This document shows positions 1 to 11,499 of a stretch of 64,000 bases of DNA, one piece after another (within the stretch, counting starts at the first letter, position 1; each line of letters begins with the position of its first letter). Source of the DNA: Oscheius sp. JU75 (taxonomy: Eukaryota; Nematoda; Chromadorea; Rhabditida; Rhabditidae); assembly GCA_037178855.1 (NCBI GenBank), contig JASJZC010000007.1, positions 7,254,001-7,318,000 on the forward strand. Reading direction: 5' to 3'. The translations under genes and the position numbers were made by a program. The notes beneath the pieces were generated by a model. It was not told the origin of the DNA. It was given only the letters and a program-made list of their open reading frames with translations, and ran no database searches.

Positions 1-2651
1 GACCACGAACTGAGTATGTTTTCCTTCTGTCAAAATCATATTGATTTGTCTCTAGGGGACCACATGCCAGCAGCAATGGCCATGAAAAAAGATGATCTTT
101 TATACTACTCCCAAATAGTGAAAGATGCCTACGACATATATGCCCTGATTAACAGTGAATACGACAAAGAAAAACTCAGGGTTCATGCATTTCGCTATGC
201 TTTCATCGAGGTCATTTTAGCTATACCTTCAAGTTTACGAAACTATGGTTTTGGCTATGAAAAAGTGCATCGCCACACCAGAGAGAATCATTCTGTACAA
301 CACTGATGAACAGGATCTGGAGCCCAACGCCCACTCAGTTTTAGCCTCACTGCTGCACGAAATTTCAAAGGGAAACAATGAGTAGAAGGCTTTAGTAATT
401 TTGACACATATTTTGTTACAGGAAACGGAACAGGTGGTTCAAGATGGCCGGAGCTTTTCTCACTAAAATGAATCAGTGGATACCAGAATTCACGGAGAAG
501 GTTGACTTTGTCGGTAAGCTGATCTTCTGACAAAATTAAGTTTTACATTTCAGCTCAAAAGGTTGATATAACGTCCTACAGACTGTTCTTTTCCCAGTGG
601 TTCATTAAAGTCCATCTTCCTCAGAAATTTCGTTCCTTGAAACAGTTCGAGTTGCCAGAGGCCTTCGGAACTGGAACGCTCATCTTGTTTGTCAGGCAAT
701 TCCTAGCTGGAAAGTTCGAAACCAAGGTTTATGAACTTATTTTCTTCAACACAACTGTTTTGTTCCAGAAAAAGGATCCATTCTTCATCTTTGCAAATGT
801 GCTTCACAAGAATATCGAGGCTTTCTTCAAAATATCGGAATTAAAAAAGATCCAGCCACCTGAAATTGTCAACATGGTCCGGTAATTTCTTTTCATTAGA
901 CTCAAAACACTAGCTTCTTCAGGTATCGAAAACATAGCGCTCATAGAGAGCCCTCCCCTGAAAGCAATATGGCCGTCTTCAAGAAGAGAGCATTACAGCC
1001 TCTCCGCGGTCGTTCGAGTCAAATCTCCCACAAACAAATGGTTTCCATTCTTGCACGAATAGTGGAACTGGAGCGCAACGAAGCGTTCGGAACTGACAAA
1101 AACGGTGAGGACAAAATGAGTGCGGATGTGGCAAAGGCGGAAATCGTAAAGCAGGAAGTAGAAGCGGGTTTGGTCCAGTAAGTTATGGTCTTAGTAGATC
1201 TTAAATCTTTCATTTCAGATTCCTGTTTGTAAAGAACAACTTGGAAATGTGTCAAAGCCATGCGGAGCTTGCCTGGTTGGTCCAGCTTAAAACTCTCTTT
1301 AATGCTCAACTGCCAAAAATGGGAGCCGACTACATTACACGCTTGGTCTTCGACTCTAACCACTGCAATCTCGCGCTCATCAGGAATTGCCGAGTCATTG
1401 GTGGCTGCTGCTTCCGTCCTTTTACAGACCGCAAGTTCATCGAGATTGTATTCTTGGCTGTGAGCAGTCACGATCAGGTGAACAGGACTACGTCGCGTAG
1501 CAACCAATTACAACTTCAGATCAAGGGCTACGGAACCATTCTGATGAACTACATGAAAGACTATGCGGTCAAGCGAGGGATGTTGCTTCTCTTGACCTTC
1601 GCTGACGCTTTTGCGACTGGATACTTCAAGAAACAGGGCTTCACGACGGACATCACAGCTCCAACATCAATGCACAAAGGTTTCATCAAAGAGTACGAAG
1701 GAGCCACGTTGATGGGTTGCGAGCTCCATCCAATGTAAGAAACCATGCTCTCATTTTAGCTTATACTGTTTTAGGATTCGTTATTTGACTTTCGCCTCCT
1801 ACATCAAAGGCGTGAGAGACATGAACGCGGCTCTTTATATTACCCTGAATCCGATTAGAAGCAGAGTCTATTCAGGCATGGATGAACTCTTCCAAGAATA
1901 TCGTAAAAATGTCCAATATATTAGAGAAACCAGATTCGTTTCAGCGGACGAACCGATTCCACTAGAAGAAGTGCCGGGAATGACTGAGAGGATCGAGTTG
2001 AGGACATCCGCCGGAAGCGACAGCGATGACAGTGTCGAGGAACCGATTCAACCTGATCTTACTTGGAGACTAAAAAAGTTTATGATCAAACTAAGAGACG
2101 ATCCGAACGCTTGGCCCTTCTTACAGCCTGTAAAAGAGGAAGAGGTTGGTGTGGGGTATGTACACCTATCACTACCAACATTTAGTGCCCAGAGTATTCG
2201 GAATACGTGAGATATCCTGCTAACATCGACATGATTGAGAAGAGAATATTGGCAAACTACTACATTCACGTAAGATATTGTTTGCACAATGTCAAGTTTA
2301 TTTTTTAGCAACGTCTCTTCTTGGCAGATATCACCAGGATGTTCAGCAACTGCTACAGCTTCAATGGCCCTGACACCGAGTACTACAGATGCGGGTTAGC
2401 GTGCTTCTTTGAACGGAGTATATCCAGTTTCCAGCTACAAACTGAACAAGGTCGCGATCAATCTGATTGGCGAGTATTTTCCCGGGACCGACGTGTTCCC
2501 TCACCTGCCCGAGGATCCTGATAGCTATCTTCAAGAAGAGGAAGTCCTGAAGATCGAGAAGAAAACAACCAGAAGAAGAGTAATTGACGAAGGAAGTGAC
2601 GAAGATGCCGGTAATGAATCTGACGACGAAAAGGAAACGGACTCTGAATGA
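1..2651 (+). CDS. GCN5/PCAF-type histone acetyltransferase, 5' part outside window
   Basis: Nuclear lysine acetyltransferase of the GCN5/PCAF (KAT2) family, the catalytic subunit of SAGA-like coactivator complexes. The first exon piece ends at a donor at 14 and coding resumes at 56. In order I see a PCAF N-terminal-like region (56 to about 1180), the GNAT domain (about 1225-1740) with YITRLVFD, RVIGG, EIVF, the acetyl-CoA loop region KGYGTILMN, YFKKQGF and YEGATLMGCEL, then a bromodomain (about 2080-2440) with AWPF, a Tyr-containing NCYSFN and EYY. A short intron (about 1477-1518) splits the GNAT domain exactly before the KGYG segment. After the bromodomain comes a Lys- and Asp/Glu-rich tail of about 60 residues, absent from the human proteins as I know them. 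Exons are separated by short introns. The stop is TGA at 2649-2651. Family identity is very secure; the missing start is a window-edge effect. Confidence 0.95.
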
Positions 2652-3169
2652 CTGCCAATCCAAATTGTACAACGTTTTACCGGTATATACTCGCTCTGTC
2701 TTATCTATATAGTCTAAGTATTGTTGTTTTACGGTTGCGATCTCTTATTATTCAGTATAATAGCGTGTAACCTGATCTCCATACAGGTCCAATAAACATG
2801 TCACTTGTTCAAACTGTGTTCAATCGATATACAGAAGATAGTTGTCAGAAGCGAGCAAATTTTCTAGAGCGCTTTGCAATGGAACATTTATCGTCCCTTG
2901 AGAATCTGCTGTCACAACTGATATGCTGGATATGCTGTGTTTCGAGCTCTGCCATGTTGCAAATTTCATTTGAGATTTGTTGATAACGCTGTGTTTTCAG
3001 CCATTTTGAAGTCATTTTTACAACTTTCTTCGAATTTTGCGCCATATTTGCAGCATCTTCTGGCTTGCCGTTTGGTCGAAAATGTTTGGTTACACAAGAC
3101 TCGCATGCCCTTATTTGTTTATTTTCGTCGATGACCCTGGTTTCTAGTCATCTTAAACCTTTTTCAGGT

Positions 3170-6100
3170 ATGTCAGCCTTAAGAAAAGATGTGGAAAGAA
3201 GTTTGTTCCAAACGGACGACGAGCGCTGCCAAGCCATTGTCCATGCCGTGAAAATTGATGGCAAGAAGAAGAAACGTCCAACTTTCTTCTGTCTAGCAGG
3301 TATTCGCTTCCTTTTATAATTTCTAACTTACTTTTTCAGTCACATTGGAGCATCCAATCTCTGTTCGATTGTATCTGGTCAAAGGAGAACGGGATGATAT
3401 TTACAAGAAGAAGGAGCGTCACAACTTGAGAGATATCAAAGAAGTCGATGGCATCAACCCCAAGAAGGTATTATTTTCCCCGTATCTACGTTTCGATCTG
3501 CAAAATTTCAAGGTTTCTACTGATTTCCGGATCACAATTAGTGACCGTCGCCTGTTAGTCAGTGCTGCTAGTGCTGAGGAGAAGGACGAGTTTATTCGTG
3601 AGCTCTACAAGGTGTCCAGACATATTTTTACATCCAATTTCGTGTTTCAGTTGTCGTCTCAGTACCTTCCTGTTCAGATGCCTGACTTTTGCAATGTATC
3701 TCTTCCTGTGGATAACAAAGAGAACGCTGTAATAGCAATCGAAGTGGATCACATGGTACCGGAAGAGGTCCACCAGGATTATCAGGTAAAACAGCTTTCT
3801 TCGTTCAACATCTGTTTTAGCCCATCTCCGCCAAGGAAGAAGCAGATTTCCGTCGCTTACTTGCCAAAGCAGAGATATCTATTGGAGATGCAGACAAATT
3901 CGCCGAGGTATTCATTCTTGTAGCTCCTTTTCAATGATGGTTCTGATTCTCACTGCACAACTTCAATCCCTGGACGGAGCTAACATACAATCAATGCTTG
4001 GAAGTGAACTGGCCGTCAACCAGCTCATCTCGACAATCGATGCCGCCTTGGAGCATATTGGTCAGCTAGAGAAGCAAGTTGACTCCTGTGACGAAATCCT
4101 ATCCGTAAGAACTACACGTTTTCTACTAAGCAATGCTTTGAGACGGTTCGAAACAGCGTCGAACTCATTGAAGAAAAGGATTCCCTGTCGGTCACTGAAC
4201 GCAAGAACAAAGAGAAACTTCGAGAGCAACTAACAGGCTTTGTTGCTGCTCTCGATGCAGTCACTGATCAACATATTAGGACTCTGGAAGAGGCTCGACT
4301 TGACGACGCTGCTAGGTTTGAAACTGATCTATGCCGTTTCATTCGATTTCTAGCATTGCTCGATGTGCTGAATCTGCAAGAGCGGTTTCTCATTTCTGGC
4401 ATGGAAACGTTCCGAAAGCTATGCTGCAAATGAAGGCTTACCAAGATAGAAATAAGAAGTTAGACATCATCGACATGTTCGTAGACCGCCTCATTTCACA
4501 CTTCACAGCGCTTTTTAATAATCTGGTATGTAATGTTATGTTCCTGAGTTTATTCGTACAGAACGAGCTAACATCCACCCAAGATTGGCACCGACTGTCC
4601 ATTCCGAAGCAATCCCAACGTTTCCGAGCTTTGTCTCCACTGGCAGAGCTGATGAATTGGCTGAAGGTCAACAGGTTGAAGGCTATTCTTATTGTTTACA
4701 GAAAGAAATTCAGACCTGGACCATATCAAGCAGCTATCCAACGCTATGTCGATGCCACCAAGCAACTCTACAGACGACTTTTTGATCAATTCTTTGCCGC
4801 TATCAACATAGAGGTTGTGAAGCTAGGAAAGACCACAACGCTGTCGAACAAGCAATCTTCGGCTGACGCATCACAGGAAGCAGAGCAGATTTCAAACGTA
4901 GGTAGTTTTTCAACTTATTGAATGAAAATGATTTTCAGCTCATCGAAACAGTACTCGGAGAATTGGGGCCAATCGTCGAGATGGAACAGAAGTTCTGTGT
5001 TCGATTTTTCCATATCAATTCGGAACTGTTGGCTCAAGCTGAAACAGGGTCTACTGGATCAGGAGACAGCTCGTCCTTGGGTAGACCAATGTTGTTTTCA
5101 GCTTTCACAGTACTTTTAGGCGGTAGAAATGTTGAAAAGTTCATGAATGAGCAGGTCCGCAACGTAATGGCACCTCTTATGGAGTCGGTCAACGAACATC
5201 TCAAAAAGTTTGCAGAGAATATTTGCAAGCAAAATCCGAGCAATGTTCTCATTCTCTTCGTCATTTTGTCAAAGAAAGTTCTCTCTCCAACTGATGCTGG
5301 TTCCTACTTTTCGGTCACATTTGGAACGCTTGTCGTCCTGATCAAGCGACAATTCGACTTTTACATGGTTAGCCGCCCACTTTCCATTTTGGATTATCTA
5401 TATAGGAAAGTGAAGGAAAGGCGTTCAGTGACGTTAAGCTTCCTAAGCGAATGAGGGTCGGCATCATTCCTCAAGTTCAGCAAATGGCTGATTTAATTCG
5501 AAATGCTGAAAAGATTTTCGGGAAAGCAGAACGAAGAACAGACTTGGAAAAATGGTCAGTCTCAACGATTGCATCGATAAAAGAAAAATTTTAGGTACGC
5601 TCACTTCTACCGCTGTCTCTCTGAAGGAATCAACAAAGCTGCAGTCAGTCCCTACACCAAATCTCCAGCAGCTGTGGTGCGATTTGAAAACTACCACCAA
5701 CTTCACTGTAAGCCTTTTCCTAAATTTATTCTCAATCAAAATATAGCCACTCTGTATGAGCTAAAGGTCAACAGCCTGGATAACCAGAGAAAAGACGCGA
5801 AGCGGCTGAGAGACGAGAACATTACCATCTACGTGAATGAATCTCTTGGAAAACCGTTGGAAAAAGTACAAAACTTCTTTGATGCTATAAGAGAGACCAT
5901 TGCTTATCGAGGAATCAAGCCGGAAGAAATATCATTTCAGCAACAGTTTAGCAGAGTTGAACTGAAAAAGGTAAGTCGATATAAAATATGTTTAGAAGAA
6001 TAATACAGATAATAGCTCAATACCCTGCTAAGGAAGTGAAAAAAGGTCTGGATCAGCTGTACAAGAAGGTGGAGAAGCATTTGATTGAGAACTCGTCGCT

Positions 6101-6301
6101 TTTGCAAGTTGTTTGGAGAGAAATGCAGGCACGACCATTGTTTTGTCTTTCATGTACTTTCTATTTTAGGAACAATTTATCAATCAGCTGCAGGAGTATC
6201 AGAAGGTGCTGAAAGAATGCTATCCTGGTGCAAGCATTGACCTCGAGGTCTCTGTGGACGAGGTTCTACGAATGTTCTCGGAAATCGCCCAACAGCACTA
6301 G
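3170..6301 (+). CDS. Exocyst complex component 1 (Sec3)
   Basis: Sec3 subunit of the octameric exocyst, which tethers secretory vesicles to the plasma membrane. The ATG at 3170 lies two bases after a TTTTTCAG acceptor, suggesting a trans-spliced start. The N-terminal part (3170-3900) matches the Sec3 phosphoinositide-binding PH-like domain: [16 protein letters not shown], then [13 protein letters not shown] and a stretch ending [10 protein letters not shown] coiled-coil region follows (about 3960-4300) with heptad-like Leu/Ile, for example [16 protein letters not shown]. The long helical C-terminal part runs to the TAG at 6299-6301, broken by about ten short introns. The last residues read EIAQQH. 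It follows the acetyltransferase gene by about 520 bp on the same strand, with an AATAAA (2791) in the gap, so the two look like separate units rather than an overlapping pair. Identification rests on the N-terminal domain and overall architecture. Confidence 0.9.
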
Positions 6302-6353
6302 CCATATACGTGTACGACGCTCAGAGAAATAATTTATTATTGCTTTAAGTTCT

Positions 6354-6662
6354 GTGATACCCTCTCTTTCTCGATGCATAAAAGATGGCTGTCAAATTGT
6401 TCATGTAGGAAGTGCCAAATCCCGAGCCGAGTTGAACCTATTTGCCTCGAACGGCGTTCAGTTGAAGAATGACTCTTCAAACATGCCACTAGTGTATCTT
6501 CTCGACACAACTTCTTTTGTCTCTGACGTTGAGGGAGGATATGTAGGCGTGAAGGGGTCTTATTTTCTCTCCGGGGAAACAACTGGAAGCTACGAGAGCC
6601 GAAAATCCTCGGCGTTCATTCAAATGTGCCTGTCAGCTGCATCCCACACACATTTCAATTAG
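6354..6662 (+). CDS. Doubtful 102-codon ORF after Sec3
   Basis: An uninterrupted + strand frame of 102 codons, 50 bp downstream of the Sec3 stop. It has a reasonably protein-like composition (VYLLDTTSFVSDVEGGYVG). There is no acceptor close to the ATG, no recognised domain and no AATAAA soon after. It may equally be the 3' untranslated part of Sec3. Beyond it, 6663-7268 shows no gene I can support. Confidence 0.2.
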   Translation: MIPSLSRCIKDGCQIVHVGSAKSRAELNLFASNGVQLKNDSSNMPLVYLLDTTSFVSDVEGGYVGVKGSYFLSGETTGSYESRKSSAFIQMCLSAASHTHFN

Positions 6663-7268
6663 TCGCTCCGAGTTTTTTCTTCTAACTTCCAAAACCGCCG
6701 AGATTGATCCCCGTCCACGGACTTGGAGGATAAATGACCCAATTACCATGACCGGCGTTCATTGCCTCTAACTTTCATAGTCACTCTTCTACTCCCACGC
6801 TTCCACAAAAGTTGCCAGATTGGAGTTTACTCATCTTTTTTTCTGCCAAATTCGTAATTGGAAGAGGCCTGTTAAATTAGTAGCTCGAAATGTGATTGCG
6901 AGTCACATGCATCGAGCCGTTGAGGTCGTTAGAGGGGCGGGCAGTCCATCCTTCAAAACTTAGATGACCTCCGGAAATCGCATTCCCTTCTGTGATATTC
7001 TCTGGTTTGATATACCTTCTGTTGCCTCCTGTTGAGCTTTGAAACTTGATTCTTCACACGTCCCCAGCGTATTTCATATTTTCTCTGCTCTCCGTGAAAA
7101 CAAAGTGACAAATCATTTGGCCCACATATTTGGTTTCTTTTCTGATTTTCAGCCGTTTTCTTATACTTCCGCATGATGCCTCGAAAAGTGTTCTTTCAAT
7201 TGACCGGACGCGCTCTCTTTCCGGAACAGTAGTCTTCTATGAAGAGTCCAATAAATCATTCTTTCAGA

Positions 7269-7863
7269 ATGTCTTCCTGCCTGGTGGCCCGCTCCTCGTC
7301 TCCTAGCTCCGACGAAGTAGAATGCATTGATATGCTGCATCCGATTCCGTCTGACAACACGCTGCCGCTCATCAGCACGACGCTAGGAATGCCAGCAACT
7401 GTGAGTTCATCCAGACCAAAAAGTATTCAATTGTTCTAATGACGCAGTTTCACGGTGGCCTCAAAGTTGGTTTCTCCTAAGAGAGCCCAGGATTGGCGTG
7501 TTGCAATGTGAAACCGACTTGAGGGTGCTTAATGGGCTGGTGGGCTATTCCCGTCGGAAGAGACAACAAACCACGACTAGCAATCTGATTTGACACCTCC
7601 ATTACGTAGGCGCCAAGTTGATTTTGAACGATGTCTCCTTTAGTACGTCGTCTCCCAAAATAGAACAGCGGAGACAATATTTAGCAACAAAACAAGTGAA
7701 CGAGAGAGAGAACACAAGATTTCAGATAAAGACCATGGATCGGCCAGTGGTTTTGTGCATGGCGCCTGTCCATCGGCTCAGTCACGAGGACTCGCTTACC
7801 TCGGACTTCTCAGACGCACCTGACAACCTGGTTGACAAATTTAAAACAACAGAACTCAAGTAA
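7269..7863 (+). CDS. Small two-exon protein, 89 codons, unknown
   Basis: Two exons join in phase 0: 7269-7400 (donor GTGAGT) and 7726-7863 (acceptor GATTTCAG), giving 89 residues ending at TAA 7861. The ATG is one base behind a CTTTCAG acceptor, a good trans-splice context. The protein is Ser/Pro- and acidic-rich at the N-terminus (ARSSSPSSDEVECIDMLHP) and in the second exon (SHEDSLTSDFSDAPDNL). It has no signal peptide or membrane helix, so it is probably intracellular. I do not recognise a family. A donor-like GTAAAT overlaps the stop, so the exon could continue to another exon downstream in the long region before the RhoGEF. Confidence 0.5.
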
Positions 7864-7865
7864 AT

Positions 7866-10800
7866 AAATGATTCCTCCGGGAACAGCAACAACAAACTCA
7901 ACAATTCGTGATTACTGTAGATATTTAACATGGAAAGCTTGTTTCATTTGCTCCAGCATGCTAGTCGGCGATTATTCAACTTTTGTCATAAACCGAGACA
8001 CGTCAGTCTTTGAATAAACAGTCTGCAGTTTTTTTTTGCCTTTGTTTTATACCCGGCATTCTCAAGAAGTGTTTCATTGCTTTCTATAGGGAAACATCCA
8101 TCCACATAGGATGACTATGACAGTTAATGTGCACTTTATGTTTAGGTTCTGTCCTTTTTATTTTCTATGTTTGTCGTTGCGTTCCTTTTAAAACATAGGT
8201 TTACTGACTTTCCTTGTTTTCAGTTAGGCTTGTTCCAGTTTCTATAGAACTTCGAAGAAGATGCTTGAAACGGAAAAGTGGAATGAATAGGCTGTTTCTC
8301 TTGCAGAAAGCGTTTTTGTTATGTGCTAGTTAAGCCCGCTAAAAGTCATTTGCAAATTGGGACAGTGTCCTTCTCTTTCGCCGTCTTTTCAAACAACAAC
8401 TTTTTTGTTCCTAGATCCATTTTTCTTCTCCTTGATTTGAAGTTTCCGCAAGCTAAACTCCTGTAACGGCACTGCGGGAGGGTGATTCTTTCGCTTTCAA
8501 ATACCGCGTCTTCAACAAGGTCTTGTTTGTGTATTCTAACTGTTCTTAACTGATTTAATGTGATCAGTTTGTATCATGTTCCTCTCAAGTACCCTGACCC
8601 CTAAAGCTGGCGGATGATGAAAATCAAGCAGAGCCGACAGATGATCGAGGGGGTAGCAATTGCCTTCAAGATGATGCATGTTCCTGGCAAATGGGTCACA
8701 GATGTAACTAAGAGGCATACTCCTACACCATTCCTAATGCATTCCAATTCCCACACTTCTACGAGGCTGTTTCTATGGGTTCACAAAACACGGAAAGCGC
8801 TGTTTAAGTATACGGTAGTAAACTGAGGCATGATGTTCGTTGAATCTTTTCGAATTATCGTCAAGAGTATCGGTACAACGGCATAACCTCAAAAAAGCTG
8901 AAAACACAAATAAAAACCGGTTCAAAATGAGTTTGGGCGACGACATCAAGCAGACCAATCGTGTGAATAATCTGTCGAACAACTCCGTGACTTTGCGTCT
9001 AAATTCACTGCCGATATGTTTGAGGTAAAGTCTATACTTCTTTTCAAAGACTGTAAAAACAATTGTTTTCGTTAGCGAAACCCATATGACTATCCTCAGT
9101 CGGCTGCTAATAGAAATTTACCTGAATCTTGCCGAAAGCAGTCTTCCAATACAGAGCGCGCGAAGATCTCTTCGCCGCACAGTATGGAGTGTTATTAAAG
9201 AGGACTGAGGTCGGATTGCGCGTGCTTGCCTCGACTGACCTCTCTCCTGATCACATAATCGATCATTCTCTCTCAGTCTACGCCACTCTGCTCTTTTTGG
9301 CAAGGGCCTGGGCTGACTAATTTGGCGCGGCGATATCAGGTAAGTTCATTGCTATTGTTACAGCAACCGATCGTTTGCCTGTCACGATATTTCCATTCAA
9401 TCTGCAGGTTACGAACCGAAAAAACAACCCATTTCTCAATCACCCACCTAGCTTTATTTGTACAATTGGTTTGACAGCGTGCCATTGAACTTCTCCTCCC
9501 CCTTCAAATTACCGCATCCATATAACTCAACAGTGGATGAGATTTACGACCACTCACTTATGGTCAAACGTCACTGTGCTGATGCCTTTTTGATGACCGC
9601 TTCTGTCCATTTTCCTGTCTTCTTAAGTAATGCCCCCAAAACGAGTCTAGTGGCCTTAAAGGCCTTTCCCACAGTACGAATGTTTTGCATGATTAAGAGC
9701 ACGATATTCTGTTTTCTGACGCAATGGGCTGATGTTGCAGCGGTCTTGTTCTCTCTCTCTTTTTCGTAGTGTGCCATATGGTCAAAGAAGCATCCTTGAA
9801 TTCTCCATAAAGTGTCTGTGTCGAGAGCGCCGCTTAACACTGTAATTGCTTCTAATCCACTCCTCGCCTTTGAGAAGCCCGTTCATTAAGCTGGCCTGTC
9901 ACTCAGTTTACCATTGTCTTAGGTGGCGTGTTGGTTTCCGGCCCACCAGCAAGGCGCTGAGCTGTGCGTGCAATTCTGTTTGGTCAGCTTGTCCAGCCAT
10001 GTGTGGAAGGCTACTCTTACACGAGAACGCCATGGCGACTTCCAATCAGTTGAAAGCTATCATTTTCGTGTTAGATGTCGCAAAAGTTGGTGGACAAAAG
10101 GGGCCGCTTCTTTGAGAGAAACCCTGTCGCGCTTATGATGGCTATTGCTTCCCCCTCCTCGGCACTTTGGTCGATTCTTCAACTGTGATGATGCTTACAA
10201 GCTTAAGCATTCTATAGTTTCGTGATTGAGCTAGACTAAAAGCTTTGACCGTATGCGATTTCTGTGTGAGTTTTGGTTTTAGAGCTGTTACAACAAACTT
10301 TAGTTATAAGTCTGTAAAGCTCAGTGATTGTTTACTCTTTGCTCAGCATTTAACCTCAGGCCAATTAATAAGATACTATCAGTTTTGTGCTCTAGTAACC
10401 TCGCATGGAGGCCGTCTGTGTTTTCTCAACCTTTCGGTCGGCTTGAATCACTTTCGGCCAGACGAAGTGTGTCTGACGCATTGTTCGGAGACGCTCCGCA
10501 CTGTAGTAAAACAGAGTATGAGAAAGCTCAGCCGAGACCTTTGTCGAATTTGGTTGAATTCGCATTTTTTGCCGAAAAGAGTGTCATTTTCTCCTCTCTT
10601 TACTTCGCCCTCTCGCTTTTAGCAGTTTGTCTCATTTGTGCTCGCTATTGACGCCTGCTGTCTTGATGGACAAGCTATTTTTTTGTCTATATAATCCAAA
10701 AGTGATTTCCCGAAGAGTGTGCGTTGCCAAATTCTCGTGGGTTGATGAGGCGCCAACAGGTTTCTCGCATGGCTTTCGCTAAGATTTACGTTTTCGCAGC

Positions 10801-11499
10801 TTATTTGTGAAAATCCCGACTGTTTTTCATTGTCTCTGAACGGTTTCGCTCGCAGAACTTTCGTTGAGTTTCAATTTTCTGCCTATGCATGATTCAGTTT
10901 TAATGACTTCTCATTCAGGGTCAGCAACTGTTTGTTTACTCTGACCAGGGATTCGTGTCAAAAACTTCTGAGAAGAAATATTTTGAAGTGGCAGCTGATG
11001 GCGGCTTAAAGAGGCTGCCTAGTCTCTAGTGATTCTTCGGTCAGTCCTGGGTCGACAAAGAAGTCTTTGACTCCAGGGACCCATCCCCTACTTGTTCGGG
11101 GGGTCAATTCCGGCACTCTCAATCAGTCTGCACTTGTCCGAAAAGTTTTTAATTTACTGCAATGTCGACAACTTCTAGCAATATGGCTAATTGTATGGCC
11201 TAATCCAATAAGGTCCTGTTTACACGGCACTTTCCCAAGACATTAAAAGAGCGCCGCTATAAGAATATGCTCGTAATCGATGCTAGCCTCCCTTGAAGGC
11301 TTTCCTCTCTTCTCTCTTACTGGTATTCTGATATCTGAGCCCATCTTTTCTCTTCTCCTTCTTCTCCTCATTCGCGCCTTACCTGCAGCCCGCCTCTTCT
11401 CTTGGAGACCTTGGACCGGCTGTCACAGCTGCTTCTCAGCTGCCGCCAGCCCCCGACCGTCTTCTCGAGCCAAGCTTCTTGTCTCTCTGATGTCCTTCA
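7866..11499. other. Gene-poor stretch before the RhoGEF
   Basis: About 3.6 kb without a gene I can support. It holds several short pyrimidine-rich ORFs. One ATG-to-donor segment at 8929-9025 (MSLGDDIKQTNR then GTAAAG) looks like an exon but ends in phase 2, which does not fit the phase-1 acceptor of the next RhoGEF exon. This stretch most likely carries the promoter and upstream regulatory DNA, or untranslated first exons, of the RhoGEF gene. Confidence 0.4.

Noticed and set aside
8929-9028. Exon-like MSLGDDIKQTNR segment as an alternative RhoGEF first exon
   Set aside because: It ends in phase 2, which does not match the phase-1 acceptor of the next coding exon at 12945.
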